Assembly: GCA_032690845.1 (NCBI GenBank)
Contig: CM064417.1
Location: 39,004,432-39,068,431 of the forward strand
Direction: 5' to 3'
From: Eleusine coracana subsp. coracana
Lineage: Eukaryota > Streptophyta > Magnoliopsida > Poales > Poaceae
DNA: 64,000 bases
Position 1 is the first letter of the stretch; each line of letters opens with the position of its first letter. The position numbers were made by a program, and so were the translations under genes. The notes under the pieces are model-generated. The model searched no databases, had not been told where the DNA came from, and saw nothing but the letters and a program-made list of their open reading frames with translations. This document shows positions 12,486 through 25,403 of this stretch, piece after piece.

Positions 12486-14166
12486 TGTAAGCTTCATGAC
12501 CATTGATGATTGGATCCTCGAGGTATGAATGTTTTGGTGATTAATGAAAACTATGAAATTGTGGGCTAATATTTACACGAGTGTTGTCTATGTAGATATC
12601 ATCTCCAAACTCTACTACAAATCTTATTGATGATGATGGTTGCCTTGACGATGGATGACAATGACCACAAGCATGAAGGCTTGATGAGCTTGACGGAGTC
12701 CAAGGGTTGATGGAGATGGATCAAGGCTAAGGACAAGCTATGGAGCAAGTGTTTGGAACACTTGTCTAATTGTTAGGGCTTTGAGTCCATAGAAAAAACC
12801 AGACTATCAAGGGGGTCTAGGTCATGACTCTTAGGTCACAACTAGTCGGTGATGTGCATGGATGCTCAGTGAAATCATTGGCACTACGTGATAGTGGAGA
12901 AGCCAAGGAGTTGTTCGGAGAAGCCGAGAAATGAAGTCAAGCGAGGACGAGGAGTTTTAGCTTCTGGACATAGTGACCGGATAGAGGGGTCAGTGGAGAC
13001 CGGACTGTAGGGTCACTAGGAGATCAGAGAGGAGTCTGCAAGGAATTTGTCCAGTCTAGAAATCCTAGAGACTGGACGGTACGGTCAAGTGACTGGATGG
13101 TATGGTTAGGAGGGTTGAGGCTCGGGATAGAGAGGAAGCAAATTGCAACTCTCTGGAATTCATAGAACACAGAGAGACCGGACGGTCCGGTCAGTGCAGG
13201 TGATCAGCTGGGTAGGGAGCCAACAGCTCTGGAGGAGCCGATCTATAGAGACCAGACAATCCGGTCAGACTGTGACTAGACTATACGGTCACTAGGCCCA
13301 GAAAGCTGATTTCGTGGAGCAATGGCTAGTTTGAGGTTGGAAGCCAATATAACTTCATTGCTGGGGTCTTGGAGACCTCTCTCAGCCAATGGAATTGCTT
13401 GGAGCATTTGGTAAGAGTCAAGAGGAAAAAAGGAGAGCACAAGAAGGAGATATTGCATATCTTGAGAGTGCTAGTGAGAGTGACTAGAGCATCTTGCACA
13501 TCTAAGGCTAGGGTGTCCTTGAGAGTGTGATCTAGATTATTACTCTTGGTCTATGGTGAGATCTAGACCGGTTAGGTGTCAGTGATCGAGCATATCGTGA
13601 TCGGTTGTGAAGGCCGTCACATGTTTGTAACCGGTTTGAGCCCGCTGGTGAAAGAGGCATCGCTAGTGAGCGCCCGTGTTGGTTCGGGGAGTCCGACAAG
13701 TTCTCGAGGGAGGCGAGCTTGTGCCTTGGTGGCAGCGGTGATGCAACCGTGTCTTTACTCTGGGAGTGATTGCGGGCTCGTGTGCGAGAACTCCACTTGG
13801 TGACGGGAGGGACCGGCACTCCAGCAGGAGTGGTCCAACGAGGATTAGGGGAAGGCGCCATCCTTCCGAGACCTCGGGAAAAAATTATGAGCATTCTTTG
13901 ACCCTCTCTTTACTATTCCACAATTGTGTTCTCTAGTGAGTAGGTTGAATTGTGGCTTGCATAGGCTAGTGTGTTTGCTTTCGCATTTGCTCTCATCATT
14001 AACAATAGCATGTGTAGGGTCTTGGCCTCATAGAATTGCTTAGGTTGCAACAATTGCTAGGATCTAGTGATGTGAAATTGAAATATTCGGATTTGTTGTC
14101 GGCTTACCGATTCACCCTCCCCCCCACCCCCCACCCCCCTCTCTCGGTACGCCTTCGGTCCTTACA
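12486..14166 (+). repeat. 3' LTR of copia element A
   Basis: The 1681-bp LTR begins TGTAAG directly after the purine tract and ends CTTACA, a 6-bp terminal inverted repeat. It contains several paired dyad motifs of the GACCGGACNNNCCGGTCA type between 12970 and 13310. A C-rich tract lies at 14117-14149. The 5-bp sequence GAACC (14167-14171) is the expected right target duplication; the left copy lies outside the window. Confidence 0.85.
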
Positions 14167-14413
14167 GAACCAAGATTCCGTGACTGGATGAATGAGATTT
14201 TCTGTTTTACCCTCTTATATACAATATACAAGCAATTACATTACTACCCCTAGTTTTACAAGCAGTATTTTACTGCTTGTAAAATGCACCATAAAAGTCC
14301 TCTTCTTTTCTCAAATATTCAGGTGGGATAAGACAACAAACAAGTAACATCATTACATGAGGATTCCGTAAACAGAGACTTATTATCATGAATCTCCTAA
14401 ATGACACCAACAC
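14167..14413. other. Host sequence between copia A and the LINE
   Basis: About 250 bp of AT-rich DNA, with a short inverted repeat around TTTTACAAGCAGTATTTTACTGCTTGTAAAA-like sequence at 14252-14283. No gene is seen. It continues on the other side of the LINE at 17385. Confidence 0.5.
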
Positions 14414-14429
14414 AACAATAACTTTGAAC

Positions 14430-17368
14430 AATTTAAGAAGAATCCTAAAAAGATGGAGCAAGGGAATCAGCAATCTCAACAATCTAATCAAAGTCTCAAA
14501 TGAAGTCCTACATATTATAGATAAGCTTGAAGAACAGAGATAGTTGTACAAACAAGAGGCAAACTTCAGAGTTATCCTAAAAATCACATTGCTAGGCTAC
14601 TGAAGCAGAAAAATGAATATTGGAGACAAGGATACACAATAAGATGGGTACAATTTGGGGATGAACCTACTAAATTTTTTAATGCTGCAGCAACAGAGAG
14701 ATATAGACTAAACACTATAACTAGCCTGCAAGATGAGCAAGGAAGGGAAATGCTACAGCATGCAGAAAAAGCAGCCCATCTTTGGAAAACATATAAGCAA
14801 AGGGTGGGCTACTCACATGACCCAACAATGCTATAGGAATTAGTAACAACAAGCATAGACCTGTCAGACTTGGCAGAACCATTTACCAGAAAAGAAATAG
14901 ATGAGATCATCAAGGAAATGCCCTCAGATAAGGCACCAGGCCCAGATGGTTTCAACACCAAATTTCTAAAAACCTACTGGCATATTATCAAGGAAGATTT
15001 CTATCAGCTTTGTGAAGATTTCTACCATGGCAGAGTTAGCTTGCAAGCAATCAACAACTCGTTCATAACATTGGTGCCAAAAGTAAATAATCCTGTAGTG
15101 GCAAATGACTTCAGGCCCATTTCACTACTCAACTCTGTACTAAAATTGCTGACAAAGTTACTCTCCCAAAGATTACAAAAAGTTATCCTAAAGCTCATCC
15201 ACAAGAATCAGTATGGATTCATCAAAACCCGAACAATCCATGACTGTCTAGCTTAGGCATATGAATATCTCCATCAATACCACCACTCGAAAAGAGAAAT
15301 TGGTGATATTAAAACTGGACTTTGAGAAGGCATTTGAAATAATTGAGCACAACACAATAATCAATATGCTGCAGAAACTGGGCTTCCCAGAAAAATGGAT
15401 ACAGTGGACTAAGGAAATTTTGGACTCTGCCTCATCAGCAATCCTTCTAAACGGAGTACCCAGGAAATAGTTCAAATATAAAAGAGGCATGAGGCAAGGG
15501 GACCTCTTATCCCCACTCTTATTTGTGCTAACAGCTGAAGTGCTACAATACATTGTAAACAAAGCGTGTGACATGGGAATTCTACAGTACCCATTTAACC
15601 TCTCACACACAACTGACTTTCCAATAGTGCAGTATGCGGATGATACGATTTTGGTAATGCAAGCATCACAGAGATAGCTATATTACTTGAAAGGGCTGTT
15701 ATACTCCTTCAACCAATCAATAGGCCTCAAGGTAAACTACAACAAGTCTTGTCTCCTACCAATCAACATCTCAACTAAAAAAGCGGAACAACTAGCATGA
15801 GTATTTGGATGTCAGGTTGGTAAATACCCCTTCACCTCTCTGGGACTCCCGATGGGCACCACCAAACCCAGAGTAGAAGACCACGTGCCACTAGTCAACA
15901 AGATAGAACGCCGAATCACAGCAACTGCAACTTGGCTGACTATGGTTGGCAGAGCAACATTGGTAGATACTGCAATGTCCTCGATGCCAATCTACACCAT
16001 GTGTACGCTGAAACTGCATGTCACAAACCTCAATGCAATAGACCGGGCTAGAAAACACGGGCTCTGGAGAGGATCAGATATAGCAGGAAAAGGAAAACCT
16101 ATGGTTGCATGGGCTAAGGTAACAAGTCCAAAAGAAAAGGATGGACTAGGTTTGAAGAACCTTAAGATAATGAATAATGCTCAAGCACCTACATAAGTTC
16201 TACAACAAGGAAGACATTCCTTGGGTACAACTCATATGGAACACTTACTATGCAAATGGACAGATCCCACATGCAATAGCTGAAAAAGGATCATTCTGGT
16301 TCAGGGATGTAATGAGACTGAGTGACCAATACAAAGGAATTGCAGCAACAACAGTGGGCACTGGAGATACAATGCAATTATGGACTGATGTTTGGAATGG
16401 GCACCTACTAGCAAATGAGTTGCCAAGGCTATACTCGTTTGCCAGGAACAACAAGATTTCTATTGCAAAATATATAGGAAGCCAGAATATTCGGTCAAAT
16501 TTTCATCTCCCTCTGTCACAACAAGACACATAGGAACTAAATACTTTAAATCAGATTATCCAATAAGTCTAGCAAAATGAGCAACAGAAAGGCTGTTGGA
16601 CATACATCTAGGGGTCAACAACATACAAAGCAAGCAAATATTACAAACTATCCTTTGCGTCGATACAACCTCCACCACCATTTAAATGGATATAGGAAAC
16701 CAGGGTAGCAAAGAAACTAAAGATCTTTCTTTGGTTGCTATTTAGAGACAGACTCAACTCCAGGAATATACTCGGAAGGAAAAATTACAGCATTGAAGGG
16801 GATGACTAGACTTGTGTCCTTTGCAACACCAACACTAAAGACACTTATCATTTGTTCTTCCAATGCTCCTTCAGTGAAGCATGTTGGTCCCATCTGGGTG
16901 TTCAGTGGGACCAAAACCTATATTTCTTCGATACCATTGAGAAGGCCAAGCATGAATGGTGATACAATTCCTTCATGGAGATTTTCACCATAGCCGCATG
17001 GGAAATCTAAAAGTAGAGAAACAGAAAAATATTCAGATCAGAAAATCCTTGTTTCCAATATTGGAAAAGGTGCTTCATTGAGACCATGAAGATCCAGATG
17101 TACAGATTCAAACACTAGCATAATAGGAAATTCAGCTTTGGCTCAACTCCTTAGTATATTTTCTAGTACTGCTTTCTCCTTTTTTTTCTCAAACTCTGAT
17201 TTGGGATGTTTCTATTTCCACTTTGCTTTGGGTAGGGTGCGGATCTGCCCCTCCAGTCGTGGGTTCACCTTTGTTTGAGTTTTTCTTCTAAAGGGTTTTT
17301 TCCTTTTTTGATTAATTAATATAAATATTACCACGGTAGGGGTTTCCCCTACTATATTCCCCTAAAAA
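14430..17368 (+). mobile_element. 5'-truncated LINE (L1-type non-LTR retrotransposon)
   Basis: A perfect 16-bp target duplication AACAATAACTTTGAAC flanks the element (14414-14429 and 17369-17384). The 3' end is an A run at 17364-17370, preceded by a TTAATATAAATATTACC-type tail region. The interior encodes ORF2 remnants. The 5' end lies within ORF2, as in most LINE copies. Confidence 0.9.
14440..17010 (+). pseudogene. LINE ORF2 reverse transcriptase, degenerate
   Basis: Conserved RT blocks can be read along the + strand. They include SDKAPGPDGFN near 14925, FRPISLLN near 15110, LDFEKAFE near 15318, MRQGDLLSPLLFVL near 15489 and the YADD catalytic box near 15636. A C-terminal zinc-binding reverse transcriptase domain (zf-RVT, CVLCNTNTKDTYHLFFQC) lies near 16812-16866. 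Stops at 15254, 15468, 15675 and 15798 and frameshifts near 14580, 15290 and 16180 break the frame. The endonuclease domain is absent, lost with the 5' truncation. Confidence 0.9.
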
Positions 17369-17397
17369 AACAATAACTTTGAACCAGTAACAAGTAG

Positions 17398-17583
17398 TCC
17401 GACAAAGGCAGCAAAGACTCAGTCTCTTCTCTGGTAAAAGAACCAGAGTTACTAAAGCCTTCAGATATTCATCCTACAACGACGGAGTCTTTCTCACATC
17501 AAAAAGAAGATCAAGATCCTTTCAATCCTGCCAGAGTTCAGGATTACTGCCATGATGCTTGTGGAGAAATGATTCCACAATGA
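17398..17583 (+). other. Possible terminal exon of an unrecognised host gene
   Basis: An open stretch of 61 codons plus stop begins just after the LINE target site and ends TGA at 17581-17583. It encodes a hydrophilic tail (DIHPTTTESFSHQKED, then NPARVQDYCHDACGEM). The composition looks protein-like, and an AG that could be a splice acceptor lies just upstream at 17386 or 17397. I do not recognise the family and cannot find a clear 5' partner across the LINE. It could be chance. Confidence 0.25.
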
Positions 17584-18082
17584 TTCAAGGCTCATAATTT
17601 TCATCCCACGGTGGCTCATAATTTTTTTGTTAAGAAATGATTTCGGGCTCCAAGTAGGTTGTGATGTTTAAAGAGTACAATTCAAGTCTTGACTTTTGGG
17701 AGTGTGACTTTCTAGTTCTTACCCAGTAAAAATTTGTTTGATTTGGTATTAGAAAATTAATTTTAGTAGAATACCAGATCATAAAGCATAATTATTGCAT
17801 CATCTCCTCTCATATTTTGATGAATTCGTGGGACTGGTTTACATAAAATCGACAAAAATGCAGAAACATGCTTTTTGGTGTAAGCATGTAAGAAATCAAG
17901 CTATAACTTCATCATGCTTATCTGAAGCATTGAACATGCTCATTCTGCTTATAAGATCTAGAATCTGTGATGCCAATATCTCATTTACCCAAGGGCAAAT
18001 TCCTTGAGAACCATTGGGATAAACTTGAATCTCTTACATGCCACCTAAAAAACTTGAATCCTGTGAATGTCAATGACAGTTA
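17584..18082. other. AT-rich intergenic sequence
   Basis: No gene or mobile element is recognised in these 500 bp. A short repeated phrase GGCTCATAATTTT occurs twice near 17589-17625. Confidence 0.5.
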
Positions 18083-21000
18083 AATTTTATCCCTTTGGTA
18101 CCACTATTTATTGCATTCCGCCAATTTTTTGTAATAGAGGCACCCTAAAAGACATGTTTGCCCTTCTAGTTCTGTTGGCCAGTGGTTGGACACAAAAATT
18201 GCCATAACCTTGATCCAATTTATTCCATCAAGTGAAGTAGCAAGCACACACTGCCACATTCGGACTGCACACTGATCTTTTATGGTCATTCAAAATATGT
18301 TAACAGTAGTAATATTCAAAATATATTACATTCAAAGACTGCACAGTTGAAGTGCCCCCAAAATAGATAGGTTGTTAACAACGTTAGCCATGCATCAGTG
18401 AGCAACATAAGTTTGTGCTTCTTTACATATGCCCAAAAACCAAAAATAAACATCTATGCATCATAGACTGAGCCTTTTCTTGCTCCTAGTCCCCATAGCT
18501 GGACTCTCTTGACCCCTTTTCTTGCTCCTAGTCGACATGGCAAGGCTATCTGCACAAGAAGATACCGCAATTTGTGTTGTTTGAGCAGTCCCCTTATCCT
18601 TCTTCTTGATCTTTGAAGCTTTACTTGCACTTGCCGGCTGCTACCCAGATGATGCACCATATGGAACAAGGGGTAGACAAGTTGGTACCGCCTCGACTTG
18701 AGTTGCTAGAGGAGCTAACCGTGGCCTACAAAATAGATTGAATGAGCAATGAAAAAGAAATTGACGTAACCAAAGATTGATTAGTGTAGTTTTTCTTTAC
18801 CTCTTTGTTTTACTGCCGCCTTCAATACTTGCCTTTTCTTGTGCCTTTCTTTTCTGTTCAGCTTTTCTACAAGGGAAAGATACAACAATAAAATTCATTT
18901 TTTATGCAATAAGAAATGGTGTTTGTGCTTCAAAGGAAATTTGTAAAATACACACCTTTGAGCTGCCAACAAAGCAAGTGCTTCTTTATCTTCAGGATTT
19001 CCATCTTCACAAGTATTCCAGCGATGTCCATGCCTGTGGCAGATTTGGCATTCATGTGCACTTCCTCTCCTCTTTTTCTTAGAGGCCCCAGGTTCATGAG
19101 AGCCCTTGTACCTATGAACTTTTGGCCTATCAGCAGATCTTCTAAGCAATGGTGGGTACAAGAAGAAACCCTTATTGACCTTGGACCATTGTTTCTTGCC
19201 GGTCAAAGCAGGTATCATTCCCTTATATTAGCTCTAAACTTTTCACTTGTGTATCTACTATGCACATAACGCTAAAGGTTTTCTTCTCTAAGATATGTGA
19301 TGAAAGCTATAACATGGAGATATGGTTTACCTAAAATCTACCATTCCCTACATGTGCAAATCATTGCCTCTAGGTCAACCACATGTTTGAAGTCCGCAAG
19401 CTCTTTAGTGAAGGTCCAATGCTTCCCATACACTTCAGCTACATCATCACCACTTCGTTGAATCCTATACCACAATCCATGGCTCTTCTCTTTCAAATCC
19501 CTATAAATGTGTGGCAGGATCAGACCACCCATATTCCTACCAATCCTCCTCCTCTGATCAAATTTTTCCATTAGCTTCTGCCTAAGCTTTTCAGCCAGAT
19601 CACACACATTCATTGCTTTGAACTTCCTTATCCAACTATTAAAACTCTCAGCCAAGTTATTTGTCACATAGTCAACCTTAGTAAGTTCATTGAATTTGCT
19701 CCTTGTCCACAAATTAGGATGATTCTCCTCAAGGTATTTCACTATCTGAGGATTAGTTGCAACCATCTTGGACATGTGTTGTTCATGCTGATCTAGCTCC
19801 CATGCATATGCAGCAGGCCACAAGTTCTCATCGAACACCCTGCCATGAAACCTTTTCTTGAAGTTTGTTACCAAGTGCCTCACTCCCTATGCTCTGCCAT
19901 CCTAAATACAGTCTTAATTGCACTAAGTCATTTTCCTGCATCAGTACAAATTGCCAAGCCTATAGGGTCACCAATGTAGTCATGTAGCTTTCGCATGAAC
20001 CACTCCCAGTTTTCTCCATCCTCGCACTCCATTATTGCAAACACAACTGAAAGATCCAATTATGCCCATCCACAGCACATTGTAGCTAATTGGCCTCTAA
20101 ACCTACCTGTTAGAAAGGTGCTATCTATGGATAGATAAGGCTGCAACCATTAAGAAAACCATCTACACAAGCCTTGAAAGCAACAAACATTCTTTGAAAG
20201 TGGTGCTTCTCCCTCACTATGTGATGCTCAATAATGACAACACTCCCAGGACTCCTCTTCTCTACCTCAGCTTTCCAATTGTACAAGATGTCAAAACTAC
20301 CTCTCCAATCTCTATACACTTTATCAAGTGCAAGATGATACCCTGCATGCACTCGTTTGTAGTTAATCTCCACAAAATAAGTCTCAAGAAGTCTTCTTTG
20401 AAGCTCTTTGGCACCAACAGTTGTATTCTCCCTCACACAATCCATCACTTTGTCACATATCCAGAACTTTGTTGCATGTTTTATTCTCTTGCTTCTTTGT
20501 CTACTACCACATATGTGTCGACATGGATTCTTCTTCACCTGGCAAGTATACACAACTATTAACATGGTTGTTTGGTTGAATAAGGGAGAAAAAGAAAGCA
20601 ATAATTCAACACCTACAAATATTTACCTCTATGGTTTTTCTATCTTCCAATGTAGATGCATGAATTCTTCAATTGAAGCCTTTTCTATTGTCTGAACAAT
20701 AAGCTCTCAGCCTGTCAAGATCCGTCTTCTCCGTGTCATACTCAAATTCATATTTGATAGCATGTTGACATAGTGCAACTCTAAACTCATGAATGGAAGA
20801 ATAGGTGGCTCCGACGTGCATAGGTGGATCATTTTTATCATATGCAATCTTACGTATGTCAGATGGTCCTGACTCTTTTGTAGCCCAGTCTTCATCATCC
20901 TCAGTATCTTCACTTGCATCTAAAGCATCATCCTTATTTTCCTGCCTAGGCAGCTCCTCTACCTCTTCCTCCTCTTCATCCTCGTGCAATTCTTCACCAT

Positions 21001-21772
21001 ACAACACTTCTTCATTGACACCAACATGCTCAAACATTGGGAACGGATTGATAAGATATGTATCAGGTGGATAAATATCAGTACGAGCTAGGATTTCACT
21101 TGATGCTAGGTTCATCCTATCAATACAGTGAAGACAACTATGTGTTACATAATGGAGAACATAATGCTACCAAAACATATGTTACAAAACAGCATACAGA
21201 CAACACAAAAAGGGGTGGAGCACCGATGAACACACTTGTCTGTGCTGTTGAAGTCAGACTGGGTTCTAGCTGAAGGACAAGAGAACCTCCAGGAGGATGC
21301 AAATCTTGCGGAGCACCTCCTACTGTGGCCGATTGAAGGTGCTTGTTCAGGGCGCCACCACCATGGTCTTCTTCGGCCGGAGCAACTGTCGCCTCCATCT
21401 TCCTCAGCCATAACAAATCGAGGAGGGGGGGGGGAGGGGGGGCGATTTGATTTCTAGCAGCGATTCATGGAGGGTGGCAGGGATTTCTTCATGGGCGGCG
21501 GCTAGGGTTTGTTGCTTCCATTGGGAGTGACTTGGGCGGGTCGGGCATCGGGGCCGATTGGAGGTGCCTGTTCTGGGGAGTCCGCTCGTAGGTCATACAG
21601 TCAAGGGCATGGTTGGAATTTTGAAAATTGCTTCACCATTTCAACTAACGGATGCAACGACGATGGTAGAGAAAAGATTGAATTTTAGGGACACTGGCAT
21701 CGATAGGTTCCAAATTTTTTCGGTGGCAGCTATGGTATTATGGTTTATGGGAGTGGTTCTGAAGTAATTTTC
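18083..21772 (-). mobile_element. Mutator-like element (MULE), boundaries approximate
   Basis: The region encodes a MURA-type transposase on the - strand. Its ends share a diverged inverted repeat: left AATTTTATCCCTTTGGTACC and right GTGGTTCTGAAGTAATTTT read as inverted relatives, with further matches inward (ATTTTTTGTAATAGAGGCACCCTAAAA against the inverse of 21680-21725). I could not find a convincing 9-bp target duplication, so the ends may be off by tens of bases. Confidence 0.7.
18461..21399 (-). pseudogene. MULE (MuDR-type) transposase, degenerate
   Basis: Read on the - strand from about 21400. An acidic region (EEEEEVEEL) lies near 20970, followed by a MuDR N-terminal domain (HVGATYSSIHEFRVAL near 20815). 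A CR-rich segment (KNPCRHICGSRQRSKR) lies near 20530. The catalytic domain has IDSTFL near 20130 and CTDAG near 19950 as two acidic-residue motifs. A long C-terminal part (19338-19883) with NNLAESFNSWI comes next. A CCHC knuckle CQICHRHGHRWNTC lies near 19025-19065. The tail has two TRSKKR repeats before the stop at 18461-18463. Stops and frameshifts near 19890, 20090 and 20125 and possible introns break it. It matches the family in order and length, but the present copy cannot make a full protein. Confidence 0.85.
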
Positions 21773-22732
21773 CCATTACCCAAAGTGGTTTGTCATGTAC
21801 AAGCATATATGAAACTGCAAGCAAGTAGTGCAGGGTACTTCATTGAATATTTCAGTATTCCGGCCAGACCGAATGTTAGATCATCCTGAAATGTCAACAG
21901 CCATTTTACTCAGGAATCAGGACATGGCAGGGTCCAGGGATAAGTATCGGAATTAGTTCACTGGATGCTTGACCAAGTAACAGTGGAGGATCGTGGATGA
22001 TTCACCTGCTGCTTAGTAGCTGGAGCGAATTTTCTGTTCGACGTTGCCATGCCTCGAGTCAAGATGGGTGGACTTCGAAGTAATTGAGATCCATCAGATG
22101 GGTAACGATGATAAAATTGGTTTAATGGAATGTGGATCGTAAATTTATACACGGGACGGAAAGATCCCAGAAAATGCTAATCGGTCAAGCTCATATAGGT
22201 GCTTGTATCTCTTATAAGCCAGAAGTAGAATATGAATCTTTTTTTTTTCTTTTTTTGCGAAATATCACATATAGGTACTACTAACTGACAAAACACGTGA
22301 ACAAGGAAGATCACATTTGGAACTGTACCATGACAACTGAAAACAACTATGACTTCGCCAATTACCAGCAGACCTTGATTCCAAATAACATAATTGGACT
22401 GGAACAGAGGTTACGCCAGCAGAAATGGTGATATTGTTGTCAGGAACTGAATTGTAAATGATGTGCGATACCCTCCTCAACAGAAAGAAGCATGTTACAT
22501 TGCTCCTCAAGTCGCAGAATACTGCTCATAGCATACAGCAAAGTAACATTTTTCATAAATGTCAGTGATGCTCCAGGCGTACCCAAAAGGAGGAAGAAAA
22601 CAAAACCTACCAGGTAAGGAATTGGATAGAGTTAAACAGCATGTTCTAAGCGTCCAAGGAAAGAAAATGCCCCAAACTACATACTTACACTGGGAACTAA
22701 TAAACCTCGAGACAAAGGAGACAAGCTACCAG
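21773..22732. other. Intergenic region and probable 3' UTR of gene 1
   Basis: There is no clear coding region in about 950 bp. A T-rich run lies at 22239-22256. The 3' UTR of the - strand gene ending at 22733 should lie in the right part. Nothing else is recognised. Confidence 0.5.
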
Positions 22733-25403
22733 CTAGCCTTCATAGCCTTCATATGAGGATGACTGTATATAAGATATTAAAGAGCGCACGGGCTTGAGCT
22801 CGGTCGACTTTGAGCCTATCCCCATGTATTGCATGCATTTCTCCACCCCAGATTTTGCGAGCTCTCCACTATCAGTAGTTTTGATCAGATCATCACAATA
22901 TTTGCTGGAGTCTCGACGTGCTGCCTCACTTTCCTTCAATAATTGTTCAAATTCTATCTCTTGGTTCTCTGTTACTTTCAAGCTTTTCTCCGCAAGCGCA
23001 AGTGAGGCTTTCAGCCTGGCAATCTTCTTCTTTTGCTTCTCTTTTAGAGCAGCCAACTCATTACATTTCACATGAGCAGAAGCTTCAACTTGGCCAATTT
23101 CTTTCAAGGCTTCTGGGATGGCCTGTTGAAGTGCAGCAGCCTCCTTCAATGCCTCCTCAACACGGGTTTTCTGAGCAGTGATACCAGCTGCATCAAATGG
23201 AAGTGGGGATACAGCATCACTTGCAACAAGGCCCTTGAGCTCATTCAACGCTTGCATCATCTCCGCCATGCCTCCGCTAACATGACTGGAGAACAACTTT
23301 GTCCAGTGGACAAGAACCTTATTTATCTGACTTGAGAGGGCTATCTTGTCAACTGTTTCAGCATTAGCTAGACCTTGGAGAGTTTTCATATCGTGCTGAA
23401 CATATGTGAAGAGTTCTTGCTCCGATGACTCAGTTATGTCGGTAGTTCTCAAAATGACACCAGGTACTCCATCATACTTGTCTGGGGGAGGTTCAAAAGA
23501 TGGCACAACAAAAACATCTCCTAGGCCCATCTTAAATGCCTCAACATGGGAGTTGATTCCTGAAGATACTTTTTCCAACCTCTGTCTATGAGCAGCTGCC
23601 TCCCGTGCCCATGTGCTGTCCACTGCACAAGACGAGTCATGTGCTTTAGTACAGTATACATGGAACTGTTATTCATACAGCAATAATAGAAGAAATTAAA
23701 TCAAAATGAAAGGAGTGGTTAGTAATCATACACTTCACCGCAAGTGCTTTTTTAGGATTATTCCCCTCAATGAGATTGTTGATGCTTTTTCGCTTGCCTC
23801 GACTTGCCATAAACTCACTTGACTTATTACTGTCACAAGCTTCAACTTTTGCCACTTTTCCATCTCTGTCGAGCACTATGTCTGTTTGCTCAGCAATACA
23901 ATTTGTTTGGTCTTTCTGAGGCTGCTCTCCTATTTCATTTGGTGTGTTACCACCACCAAGATCAAGAAGCGGCACTTCTTCGCAAATGACATCCATTGGT
24001 ATTGCAAATGGCACGATTTCATGAAAACTACCCTCCCTCAAATAAACACAAGGCTCCTGTGAATCTGAAAAGGTGGAATGCATCAGACCTAATGAGTTGG
24101 TAAGAAGATGATATCACTGACTTATCTGTATAGTGGGACACATACCTTTCTTGTTGCTGCCGTTATATCCTACCAGTGCAGACATTTTATCACCACCATT
24201 ATGTTCTGATGCTGCCAGTGCCAAGACCACTGATTTCTAAAATTTAAAAGGCACCCGTCATCATGGAGAAAGAAATTGACATGGAAAACAAATACAAGGG
24301 AAAATTTTGATTAGAACAAAAAAGTGATTGCCATACATTAAACAAGTTAAAGATTACTAAAGGAGCACACTGAACATCGATTTTAAATACATTAAGGATG
24401 CCGTGCATCATTGAATGTCATTTAACCACCCAAGAAGAAACAAAGACTGAAGACTACCAACAGGGCAAAGGATGAAGAAGCCCTGAACTTTGGTATGCCA
24501 AATGTGTCAGATATTTGCGCAGGCAAGCTCAGAGGTTACCGCAGACAAACTCTGTCACATGCAGGGAACGAGGAACGAGCATCAGCTACCATCCTTGATT
24601 TGGTGGGCGAGAAACAGGCTGACTGACGAACCAGCCAGTGGCTCGGACCACACCGCGGGCACCAATTTGTGCAGATACATAAGTAAGTGACCTCAAAGAA
24701 CCCGGAATAGGAGAGCCAAAATCCTTCCCCTTTAATTATATATAAAAAATCCTTCCCCTTTTTGGCTAATAATGCTGAGAGCTCTCATCGCTGCCGCGGA
24801 AGCGAAGAGGAAACAATCAAAATCGTCGGCAGCGATGAGGGCTCTCGCTTAGTCAACTTACTTAATTCGCCGCAGCCAAAAAGACATCGATAATAAAAGG
24901 ACGCCTGAGCTGAAAACGACCCCGCACACCACAAGACGACATATATTTAGACATCCCTTTAGTCAATAGCAGAACTGGGTGAAGATCCACGGACAGCTGC
25001 AGTACAATACAACTAAATAAACCCAGAAATAAAGACAATATATATCAGTTACCGCATCTGGGGGCAGGTCGCTCCGCTGCAGCAAGCCTCGAGGCACCTG
25101 CTGCCGCCTCCGTCCCCGTACCCGTCCCCATCCCCGCCCTCTCTGGTAGGTTTCGGGGAGTTGGCCACCGCCACCGCCACCCCGACCCCGACCGCGGCCG
25201 CGGCCGCGACCGGGGGGGCGGCCACGGCCTCGGCCTCGGCCTCGTGGAATGGGAGGTGGTTGGTTGAGGTCGATGTCCCCTACGAAGCAGAGGGGCCCGT
25301 CGCCGCGGCCCATCTCCACCTCGACCGGGTGGAGATGGAGAGGCGGGTTCTCCGCCGAGCCCAGGGGGCCCTTCCACCTTGAGTAGCGCCGTATGGGCAC
25401 CAT
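22733..25403 (-). CDS. Host gene 1: basic/RG-rich N-terminus plus coiled-coil protein, paralogous in its N-terminal half to gene 2
   Basis: Predicted exons on the - strand are 25403-25053, 24236-24146, 24064-23732 and 23622-22733. All introns are GT-AG and phases join in frame, giving 555 codons with the stop TAG at 22733-22735. The start ATG 25403 is chosen because it gives MVPIRR, matching MGPIRR of gene 2. Exon 1 encodes an Arg-Gly-rich run (residues about 54-73) and ends at the same GATGCG/GTAA splice site as gene 2 exon 1. Exon 2 (VVLALAAS) and exon 3 (SFHEIVP) also match gene 2. The last exon (about 295 residues) has a proline-bearing segment (VPSFEPPPDKYDGVPG) and a long Ala/Glu/Lys-rich coiled coil (near residues 400-490). 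No DUF724 domain is visible there. The function is unknown; an RG-rich region suggests RNA or nucleic-acid contact, which is inference. Confidence 0.72.

Larger units (their letters stand above)
1..14166 (+). mobile_element. SIRE/Maximus-type Ty1/copia element A, 3' portion (host of nested insertions)
   Basis: The parts present in order are an untranslated leader (1-906), an env-like pseudogene (8796-11874), a long 3' untranslated stretch, a polypurine tract and a 3' LTR. The order matches element C at the other end of the window, where pol is followed by a leader and the same env-like gene, so the gag-pol part of A should lie left of base 1. A gypsy element (912-8723) and a hAT element (10041-10746) are inserted in it. 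Assignment to the SIRE/Maximus lineage rests on the post-pol env-like gene and the long LTR; it is an inference from architecture. Confidence 0.75.
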
